A program made the translations under genes and the position numbers. Below the pieces are notes generated by a model, which saw only the letters and a list, made by a program, of their open reading frames with translations, was not told the DNA's origin and ran no database searches. Shown in pieces: positions 56,428 to 64,000 of a stretch of DNA of 64,000 bases. Within the stretch, counting starts at the first letter, position 1, and every line of letters starts with the position of its first letter. The stretch spans positions 434,001 to 498,000 of the forward strand of contig MU867060.1 in NCBI GenBank assembly GCA_033725935.1, read 5' to 3'. The stretch is from Cladorrhinum sp. PSN259. Taxonomy: Eukaryota; Ascomycota; Sordariomycetes; Sordariales; Podosporaceae.

Positions 56428-59400
56428 ATGGGCTGGGGCGCCTCACTGTCGTCCCGGGGCCTCGGGAGTTCACGATCGACACCTCAGCCTCAACGACGTA
56501 GCATGGGCGATGCCCTCCCCAAGACCGACATGGCAACGGAGAGGGCTTTCCTGCCCCCCGTATTCGAGAATCACTCACTCCTTGCAACAACGGCTCCGCT
56601 CACCGTACATGTCGAAGTCCAGTTCACCGACCCTGCCATTAAAAGTCGATATTGTCGAAGCTATGGCAGCTCTCCCGGCTTTGAGTCCACCCCGAGGATA
56701 TGTCGCGGCCTTATGCGTCGGATAGAACGATGCTCTGAGGAACTAATCACCCGCCAAGACCCCGGCGCCCTGGATGTATTCAAGGACGAAAGCGCAGAAC
56801 GAAAGTCGTTGAGATATGAAATGACGTTCAGGATCATCAGGAGGGGGAAGGGTGAATGGGCTGAGATGACTTTTCGATCTTACCAGAAGCAACCCCTGAC
56901 CGTCGAACTCACCAAAGATATTATGCTGGCCACGCATCGAATGGTTGGCCTTTTCCTCCGACGTCACGACCAAAACTTTCTCTGGCTCGACTTTCCCGCT
57001 TCGGATATCGACCATGAGGAGCCCCAGACCACGAAACCCGATGATCCCCTGTCCCTTCTCTGCGTACCCAATTCGCGTTTCAACGAGGCTACGCAGACTT
57101 TCGATTTCGTCTCCGGATACAAAATTGAAGTATCCTTCTGCAGCAGGAATCCACAACGCAAGGCACCCCTGATTCGGAAAGCCCTAAGAGTCAACAGCAC
57201 ACAAGCAGCCCCCCTGACACTCTTGATGAGCGAGGATTTGCTATGGAAGGGATTGCAGGCCATAAACTACGAATTAGACGCAAGGAAAAAAGAATTTGAC
57301 GATCACTGCAGCCGAAGGGTAGATACTCACCACTCAAGTGATGGGGCAGTCGAGATCGACTTGACGATATCTAATAACCTTGGGCCCGCATACAACCACG
57401 CCCACCGGACTGTCCAAAGCAGGTTTAATTTGTTTCGTCATCCAGATGGCCGAGATTGCGACGAATTTCTTAAACGGGTCGGGATATCCCTTGCCGGCTT
57501 CAGGGATCATACCGATGCAAAGGTCAACTCTCTCGACGACTTGGAGCTGAATATCTGCGAAGTCAAGGGTGCAGGGTGGAAATTAAAGCAACCGCTCAGG
57601 TTTAGCATCGGTTCATCGTCTTCGTATGGTCGCCGAACCATCCAGGCTGCTTTGGATCGCATCCAGACAGGCATCGCGGACGTCATACGAGGTCGCGAAC
57701 TTGCCGTTCATCTCACCGCCCACAAGCGAGGCCATCTTGTGCTTGACAAAGCCATTATCGCGCACGAAAAGCGTGGTCAGCCAAAGGAGTGGTTTCATTC
57801 GCCGGCGGAAGAACAACAAGCTTTTGTCTCTAGGTTGCATTCTCGGATACAGACAGATATCGACATGGTGTTCGAAGATTCGTGTTCGATCGATGATCTT
57901 CCCGACGAAGAGGAGCATGTACGGCCACCGACACCTGGGCTGTCTCAACGGGCCTTGTCTTCCCGAGCCCCATCGGAACCTTCGGAAGGGTCATCAGCAT
58001 CGTCATTCAAAACTCCATCGAAGCTTAGTCGAAGCCTTTCCAATCGCCTCACAGCATCACCAAAGAAATTTGTCCAGAGGGTCTTTTCTCTCGGGAGAAA
58101 ATCGTCGGAATCTTCCAAATCCAAGAAGGCAGGCGAGACTCTCAAGACAGCCAAGTCTGCGGAATCTATAAGGTCAGTCGACTCGAAAAAGAGCGGCAAG
58201 TTCAGTTTTTTCGGCAAACGGGAGGACCGGCCACCTGCAGTTGTTGTCGATGAACCGAAGCCTGCGAGGCGACCATTTTCTCTGATGTCGAGGATATCAG
58301 CTAAGCATCGAGTGAGCAATGCATCAACCCTCGTGGAAGAAGAGGACGAGGATGCCCACGCGAGGCAGGATAGCCACGTTGGTGAATTGAAATCAGGAGA
58401 GTCTCACGAGAGCCGCGCTCAGACTGTTGGCAACAATATGACGTCGATGTCAACAGAAAAGACGGTTCGTCGTTTGCTGCCGAACCCCGCGAAGAATGAC
58501 GACAGGACATCATTCTCTGTACACGAATCCAGAAGATCCAAAATGGACACCCCTGGTGCTTATGAAGATGCTCGAGAATACATCTTGAGCCCTGTCGAGC
58601 CCACACGTGGAAGCAGTCCCTCTAGATTTGACGAATACTCGACCGCTCCATCAACACCCGGCTTGAGCGCGGGAAGTCTCGACTCTTCCCCGAGGAATAG
58701 CATTATGATAACACCAGCTTATTATGAAACCAGCTCGGTCACGAGAGACCCGGTACTACGAAACTGCGACGTTGTTGGGTGCGAGTGTGAACAGCCAAGG
58801 ATGGATGATACGGCGGAGATTGTCGTGGAAGAGCCAGAGCCAAAGACGAGTTTCGCAGCCGAACAACCTTCGGTCGCGCAACCCAACTTGAACTTGCCGA
58901 AAACTCAGCTGAAGGAGCCATCCTTGAAGTTGCACGATGAGCCGAACGGGCCAATTGACGCCGCTGGTGAGCCTGCGGCGCAACCCTATGGATCAGGTCC
59001 CGAGGCCGACCTCGCAGAACCAACACCAACGCCAGAAACCTCCAACAACGATCAATCTCTAAATCGAGACACGGCATGCGAGACGTCTTCGGTCGATCAG
59101 GGCCAAAAAGAAGATCTCGGAGCCGAAACTTCGCCGGAAACAAACCATCCTTCAGCTGTACCGGAGCATCCGGACTTCCCCACCCACGAAGTCCGAAATG
59201 CGAAACCGAGTCAGGAACCGAATAGTGATTCAGATTTGCATGCATCAGACTCTGAAATCAAGGCAGAAGGGCCCCCGGATAGAGACGTGAGCGAATCTAC
59301 CGGCCAAGAGGTCGGTACCGCCACCGGCGCCGAAGTTGAGCCCGTGGAGGACAATGTCAAGCAAGGCCCTTCCATGAGCGTGACCGGACCCTCTATAGAT

Positions 59401-62400
59401 GTAACTGAACAAAAATCTGGTGAAGAGACCGGTACCGATGAAAAGAACCTGGACCTTGTAGAACATGGACCCGAACTTGTCAACGGGGCCTCGGAGAGGT
59501 CGGATGCTGTCGATGTCGGTTCCGCAAAGAAAACCAATGGTGCTTCAGGAGAACCAAATATTGTGGATGAAGTGACTGAAAAGCAAGCCGAGGATTCTCA
59601 GAATCCTATTTCGGAAACCGAACTTAAGGGTGAGCTGGAGCCGGTCATCGAGCGGCACCCGATCAAGTTTGATGAACTGGCCGCGCTGAGTGCATCGGAA
59701 CCGGAGAGCTTACCAGTATCGGGTCCAGTTGAAGTGACCGAGACTGTTGACGGCCCCGAAATCGAGACCGAAGATGTCGGAGTTGAGGTCGCGGCCAACG
59801 AACAGCTCGTCACCGAAGAACAGACTCCGGCTCCTGAGGAGAAGCAAACTGTAGCCGAAGATGTGGCCACGGTCACCCAAGAGGCCATTATGGCTCGTGA
59901 AGTAGACCCCGTGGAAGCCGACGGAGCTGAGGCTGCTGCCGAGGAGCACCTCGTTACCGAGGAACAGGCTATCGCTCCCGCTGATCAAGGTACGGCTCCG
60001 GAAGAGAAGCCCGCCGTAGCTGAAGACGAGCCCAAGATCACTGGAGAGAAGCCAATCGTAGTCGCAGACGGGTCCGAGGAGTTTGCAACGGCTCCTGAAG
60101 TAGCGGCCACAGCAACCGAGGAGCCGGCTCCCGTCGCCGAACAGGAGGCTCCTGCCCCCACTGACCAGAGTACGTACTTCGAAGGGCAGCTGGCGGTAGC
60201 CCAAGAGGAGCCCACTGTCACCGAAGAGGTTGTTATAGCTCCTGAAGTAGGGGCCGCAGAACCCGAGGATCAGGCTACCGCATCCGACAAGAACGTTGCG
60301 GTAGCCGAAGAGGAGGCTCCGTTTCCCGAGGAGCAGCCTGCGGTAGCCGAAGACGAGTCCACGGTGACCGAAGAGGAGTCAGTAGTAGCCGAAAATGAAC
60401 TTATGGTCATTAAAGAGCTGGCTACGGGTCCCGTAGAAGAAGCCGTGACCGCCGAGGAGCAGACTACATCACTTGAACAGAACTTCGCGGCAACCAAAGA
60501 GGAGGTTCCGGTTCCCGAGGTTGTGAATAACTCATATACCCAGACTGAGCTTGCAGGAAACGATACCGCTGCCGAGGATGGTCTCGCGTCCGAAGAGGCC
60601 TCCACGGAACAGGCTACGGCACCCGCAGAGGAGACCACGATAGTTGAAAATGTGACGGTGGTACTCGAAGAGCAATTTCCAGACGCCAAGGAGGGGATTT
60701 CGGTACCCGAGGAGCAGACTACAGCATCTGAAAGCGATATTATTAAGGTAATCGAACGGGATGCCACAGAACCCGCTGGGCAAGGGGAACAACCCGTGGC
60801 TGCGGTCCCTGAGGAGCCTGCAGTACCCGAGAGAGCTGCAGTAACTGAGGAGCAGGCTATAGCACCTCAAGCGGACGCCACGGAACAGAATCTGACTGTC
60901 CGGGAGGAGGATGCCACTACAACTGTGGAAAAGACTACTGCTCCCGAGGTTGTTGCAGACTCCGTTATTGCCGCAGAAGACCTCGCTTCCGAAAAGCAGC
61001 TTGCCGCTGCCGATCAAGAGGCTGCAACACCCGAAGTGCAACTTGCGGCTGTTGAGGGCGAGACTGCAGTACCCGAGGAGGCTGTTGGAACCGAAAAGGA
61101 GGCTAATGTGGAAGAGGCTGCGGCTCCTGCAGCTGTTGCAGGCTCTGTAGCCGTCAAGGAAGAGCAGCTTGTGGATGTCAAGGAGGATGCAGTACCCGAA
61201 GAGAATGTTGCCACCGAGAAGCAGGCTACATCAGTCGATATGGACGCCAATGCGAACGAAGAGGAGACCGAGGTTCCAGAAGTAATTGTAGAAGAGGCTA
61301 CGACGCCTGTGGTCATCGCAGATTTCGTCACAATTAATAGAGATTTCGCTTCCGAGGAGCAGCCTGCGGCTCCCGAAGAGAAGGAGGCTGCGGTGTCCGA
61401 ACGAACACCCGGCACAGATGTGACGTCTGTTGAAGAGAAAGCCAATGCAACCGCAGAGCAACCAACTGCACTCGAGGCTGCCGAGGAACAGCCCGTCGGG
61501 GAGGCCATCATTAAGAGTCAAGTTGAACCTGAAGAGAAGGTCCTAACGCTGTCGGAAGACGAGATTATCGGCAACGGCGATGTCGTCGTCCCCGAGGCTG
61601 TAGTGGAGCACTGTAACGCATCCGAAGAGCCCGCTGCCGCGTCCGAAGCTGTTGATCAACAACTACCCGAGGGATTGTCTCACGATAAGTCGATCGCTCT
61701 CCAGATTGCTGTCCCCGAGGCTGCCGAGGATCACCCAGTTGAAAAGGCATCTCGGGATGAATCTGTTGCAACTTCAGCAGAGTCTGAAGGTCAGGCAGAG
61801 GCCCCATTGCCGACGGAACTTGAGACTGTGAATGACCGCCAGCCTGTTTTCCCGGGGGGCATTACTGAGAATCAGCTTGAAACTGAAGAGAAGGTTCCAA
61901 TACCGACGGAAGCCCGGGTCATTGAGAATGGCGAGGTTATCATCCCTGAGGTTGTGCTAGAGCATCGTCTCGTTTCCGATGAGCTTGCTGCCGTGCCTGA
62001 CGCTGTTTTTCAAGAGCAAACTGAGGAAACGCCTGGCGACGAGTCGATGCAATTGGAAACCGAAATTATGGATAGCCTCCAGATTGTTGTCTCCGATGCT
62101 GTTGTTGAGAACCAGCTCGCATCTGAGCCTGAAGCTCAGGCCGAAGACGATGTCCAAATTGTCTCACCGCCCGTTTTGCCCCTCAATGGGACATTGCACT
62201 CTCAGAAGGAGACTGCCATGGCCGATGCTGATGAAGAACTGGCTAAAGAACTTGAAGTCCAGGCTAGCTCTAGTTCAGAAGAGGAGGTGATGGAAGAAAG
62301 CCAAGAAGAAGCCGAACCACCAACTAATGATTGGTCCAAGCAGCTGGCGCCGGAGGTTATCATCTCCCAGATTGTAGGCGCTGCTATCAGCGAGGACGGA

Positions 62401-63252
62401 ATTTCCACCATCATGAAGGACGAACCAAAAGCACTTATACCCTCAAAGGAGGATGAATTCATGCAGCAGGCACCAGAGGCTATGATCTCTCAAATTTTGG
62501 GCGGCGCCATAAGCGAGGAGGTGCCCATCACAGAGGATGACGGCCGTAAGCCGGAAATGCCAGAGCAGCAACCCGTCATCGAACAACCTGTTGTAACACC
62601 CACAATCTCCGTCAAGCACTTCACCCATCAACTACATGAGGATTCGTTAACGGGTGAGGTGACAGCCGTGTCGAAGGAGGCACAAACAACAACCGAGAAT
62701 ATGCAAGAGGAGGCCCACAAACCGGAGCACCCTTACACTCCTTCAATGCGAGTTCCGGACGAGGCTTTCCTTCATCCCAACCGAGCCAGCGCCTCAACCC
62801 TCTCATCTACTTGGTCATACTCTGATACCGCTTCCTTGCTTAGTCGTGGGTCGGTAGATACATATCGACCATCTATTGATGAGCGACGTGATGGAGAGGA
62901 GGAGGAAGATCCAGAGGAATATCACTATTATTTCCGATCTTGCCCACAAACAGCAGGGCTCTTGGGGCTTCAGCGTGACTCACCACGTTTTGTGTGTGAA
63001 GTTGGGTTACGCGTTGCCTTGGGGGACCTTTCTCACAGGCGGAGGAGGAAGAGTTTGCCGACGAACTCTATCCCTGCTTCTGAGTTTGTCAAGCGCAAGC
63101 GAGCAAAGAGCACTGCAGTCAAAAATGAGCCTGCGGCTGCTCCTCCTCACCACAACGTGGGCGAGGGCGAAGGGGAAACGGTGACTCAAAAGATGATGTT
63201 GCTGTTTGCTAGTGCTATGGCGCTAGGGAAGATGATGACGAGAGGGAGCTAA
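56428..63252 (+). CDS. Giant Glu/Ala/Val/Pro-repeat protein of unknown function, 2274 aa
   Basis: Intronless 6.8 kb frame. The frame is open upstream to 56245 only from a TTG, so the ATG at 56428 (CCGACCATGG, good context) was chosen. Residues about 58-490 form a non-repetitive, folded-looking region (LTVHVEVQFTDPAIKSRYC, MTFRIIRRGKGEWAEMTFRS, HMFEDSCSIDD-like acidic end) without a recognised domain. A basic Ser-rich linker follows (SLSNRLTASPKKFVQRVFSLG, RISAKHRVSN). Residues about 1125-1790 are degenerate repeats rich in E, A, V and P (EEQPAVAEDESTVTEE, EEKPAVAEDEPKITGE). A duplicated 19-residue motif occurs at 1972-1990 and 2014-2032. The C-terminus carries SASTLSSTWSYSDTASLLSR and a basic cluster (HRRRRKSLP, KRKRAKS). 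Similar fungal proteins are often labelled pt-repeat or involucrin-like; role unknown, possibly a scaffold. Confidence 0.75.
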   Translation: MGWGASLSSRGLGSSRSTPQPQRRSMGDALPKTDMATERAFLPPVFENHSLLATTAPLTVHVEVQFTDPAIKSRYCRSYGSSPGFESTPRICRGLMRRIERCSEELITRQDPGALDVFKDESAERKSLRYEMTFRIIRRGKGEWAEMTFRSYQKQPLTVELTKDIMLATHRMVGLFLRRHDQNFLWLDFPASDIDHEEPQTTKPDDPLSLLCVPNSRFNEATQTFDFVSGYKIEVSFCSRNPQRKAPLIRKALRVNSTQAAPLTLLMSEDLLWKGLQAINYELDARKKEFDDHCSRRVDTHHSSDGAVEIDLTISNNLGPAYNHAHRTVQSRFNLFRHPDGRDCDEFLKRVGISLAGFRDHTDAKVNSLDDLELNICEVKGAGWKLKQPLRFSIGSSSSYGRRTIQAALDRIQTGIADVIRGRELAVHLTAHKRGHLVLDKAIIAHEKRGQPKEWFHSPAEEQQAFVSRLHSRIQTDIDMVFEDSCSIDDLPDEEEHVRPPTPGLSQRALSSRAPSEPSEGSSASSFKTPSKLSRSLSNRLTASPKKFVQRVFSLGRKSSESSKSKKAGETLKTAKSAESIRSVDSKKSGKFSFFGKREDRPPAVVVDEPKPARRPFSLMSRISAKHRVSNASTLVEEEDEDAHARQDSHVGELKSGESHESRAQTVGNNMTSMSTEKTVRRLLPNPAKNDDRTSFSVHESRRSKMDTPGAYEDAREYILSPVEPTRGSSPSRFDEYSTAPSTPGLSAGSLDSSPRNSIMITPAYYETSSVTRDPVLRNCDVVGCECEQPRMDDTAEIVVEEPEPKTSFAAEQPSVAQPNLNLPKTQLKEPSLKLHDEPNGPIDAAGEPAAQPYGSGPEADLAEPTPTPETSNNDQSLNRDTACETSSVDQGQKEDLGAETSPETNHPSAVPEHPDFPTHEVRNAKPSQEPNSDSDLHASDSEIKAEGPPDRDVSESTGQEVGTATGAEVEPVEDNVKQGPSMSVTGPSIDVTEQKSGEETGTDEKNLDLVEHGPELVNGASERSDAVDVGSAKKTNGASGEPNIVDEVTEKQAEDSQNPISETELKGELEPVIERHPIKFDELAALSASEPESLPVSGPVEVTETVDGPEIETEDVGVEVAANEQLVTEEQTPAPEEKQTVAEDVATVTQEAIMAREVDPVEADGAEAAAEEHLVTEEQAIAPADQGTAPEEKPAVAEDEPKITGEKPIVVADGSEEFATAPEVAATATEEPAPVAEQEAPAPTDQSTYFEGQLAVAQEEPTVTEEVVIAPEVGAAEPEDQATASDKNVAVAEEEAPFPEEQPAVAEDESTVTEEESVVAENELMVIKELATGPVEEAVTAEEQTTSLEQNFAATKEEVPVPEVVNNSYTQTELAGNDTAAEDGLASEEASTEQATAPAEETTIVENVTVVLEEQFPDAKEGISVPEEQTTASESDIIKVIERDATEPAGQGEQPVAAVPEEPAVPERAAVTEEQAIAPQADATEQNLTVREEDATTTVEKTTAPEVVADSVIAAEDLASEKQLAAADQEAATPEVQLAAVEGETAVPEEAVGTEKEANVEEAAAPAAVAGSVAVKEEQLVDVKEDAVPEENVATEKQATSVDMDANANEEETEVPEVIVEEATTPVVIADFVTINRDFASEEQPAAPEEKEAAVSERTPGTDVTSVEEKANATAEQPTALEAAEEQPVGEAIIKSQVEPEEKVLTLSEDEIIGNGDVVVPEAVVEHCNASEEPAAASEAVDQQLPEGLSHDKSIALQIAVPEAAEDHPVEKASRDESVATSAESEGQAEAPLPTELETVNDRQPVFPGGITENQLETEEKVPIPTEARVIENGEVIIPEVVLEHRLVSDELAAVPDAVFQEQTEETPGDESMQLETEIMDSLQIVVSDAVVENQLASEPEAQAEDDVQIVSPPVLPLNGTLHSQKETAMADADEELAKELEVQASSSSEEEVMEESQEEAEPPTNDWSKQLAPEVIISQIVGAAISEDGISTIMKDEPKALIPSKEDEFMQQAPEAMISQILGGAISEEVPITEDDGRKPEMPEQQPVIEQPVVTPTISVKHFTHQLHEDSLTGEVTAVSKEAQTTTENMQEEAHKPEHPYTPSMRVPDEAFLHPNRASASTLSSTWSYSDTASLLSRGSVDTYRPSIDERRDGEEEEDPEEYHYYFRSCPQTAGLLGLQRDSPRFVCEVGLRVALGDLSHRRRRKSLPTNSIPASEFVKRKRAKSTAVKNEPAAAPPHHNVGEGEGETVTQKMMLLFASAMALGKMMTRGS

Positions 63253-64000
63253 TCAAATTACGAAATGACATTTTGGATGGAAGAATTGATAATGATGATG
63301 ACGACGAAATATCAACACGGATACTTTTTTATGAGATGTGGGATGGAATGATGAAAGATTTTGTAAGGGGTGGGTGGTCATTTGGCATTATTTTGCACCC
63401 TTTTTTTGACTCCGGGGGGCGGGGTTTCCTTTTGTTCTGGTTTTGGTATAACGGCTAAGGCATACACATACACATACACATACACATAGATTATTGGGCG
63501 GACATATTGTCGGATGGGTGGCATACTGCATTGCATACTGGAACTAACGCAAGATCTACATGTATAATAGTTTTTTACATGTATAAATAAGTAAGACTTA
63601 AGGTAAACTGATCAAGGCCGAGGGGGGGGGATATGATGAAGAAAGAGGCAGTGTGGCCTGGATGATGGCATGAGACTGGGAATAAATGGAAGGAATGAAT
63701 TAGTAAACAAGATATCGAAACGATTAAATGTAGTGTATGTAGTGTATGTAGTACATGAAAAGGAGGATAGAAAAAATAAAAAAATACTAATCTTATACAT
63801 ATCTGGTGGGCACCAATGTGATGGAGATCATATGCATGCTGCTAGCTAGACCTAAAGTAACGCCACGTCGTTCCTCAAAGCTAGCTATCACTCATCAGTC
63901 AATGCCAACGGGTTAACTGCACCTGTCAACAATCTTGATGCAGCTATTCGTGAAAAGAAGGCGAGAAACTTTAGCCGTCGAGCACCGATAGTAGGGTCAA
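63253..64000. other. 3' region of the giant gene to the window end
   Basis: About 750 bp with a TACACA-type microsatellite and GTATGTAGT direct repeats near 63728-63757. No gene seen; the window ends in non-coding-looking sequence. Confidence 0.5.
63461..63488. repeat. (ACACAT)n microsatellite
   Basis: Four to five copies of a hexamer CACATA about 210 bp after the stop codon of the giant gene. Confidence 0.85.

Overview
The window is nuclear DNA of a filamentous ascomycete (Pezizomycotina, most likely a Sordariomycete; the species is not claimed). Genes carry short 45-120 nt introns with GTNNGT donors and CTNAC branch sites. Recognisable fungal families include KAR9, UTP18, a Zn2Cys6 regulator and GPI-anchored copper-only superoxide dismutase. 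Base composition is close to balanced, with long intergenic stretches rich in microsatellites and homopolymers. No prokaryotic operon, virus, intact transposon, CRISPR array, rRNA or tRNA was recognised. Open frames reported from non-ATG starts were trimmed to the first plausible ATG, and exons were joined by hand at canonical sites and checked for reading frame.

Layout. 0-11.7 kb: KAR9 (+) converges on a five-exon gene (-) for a 1817-residue protein joining a nucleotidyltransferase-like N-terminus to ankyrin repeats; next comes a small three-exon gene (-) for V-ATPase V0 subunit f. 11.7-22.5 kb: a divergent 2.2 kb promoter region, a GPI-anchored Cu-only superoxide dismutase (+), a 3.7 kb gene-poor stretch holding a 10-N assembly gap, a stand-alone molybdenum-cofactor-sulfurase-like PLP protein (+), and a DUF202 membrane protein (+) with an unusually long intron. 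22.5-37.7 kb: a Zn2Cys6 transcription factor (-) followed by 10.7 kb in which no gene could be supported.

37.7-49 kb, all on the minus strand: a phenol 2-monooxygenase-type flavoprotein with a GC-AG intron, an acidic E/Q-rich orphan protein, a diverged ~185 bp tandem repeat array, a membrane-type short-chain dehydrogenase, and a mitochondrial-looking fusion of pseudouridine-5'-phosphate glycosidase and pseudouridine kinase. 50-64 kb: a secreted GPI-like protein (+), UTP18 (+), a hidden two-exon small gene (-), and an intronless 6.8 kb gene (+) for a 2274-residue Glu/Ala/Val/Pro-repeat protein.

The genes look like ordinary neighbours rather than a cluster: housekeeping (KAR9, V-ATPase f, UTP18), catabolism (phenol monooxygenase, pseudouridine breakdown, SDR), surface biology (SOD, GPI protein) and regulation (Zn2Cys6). 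The best candidates for undescribed biology are the nucleotidyltransferase-ankyrin protein, the MOSC-less Moco-sulfurase-like protein, the tandem-repeat array beside the orphan gene, the large gene-free region upstream of the transcription factor and the giant repeat protein. All functions are inferred from remembered family features; nothing was searched.
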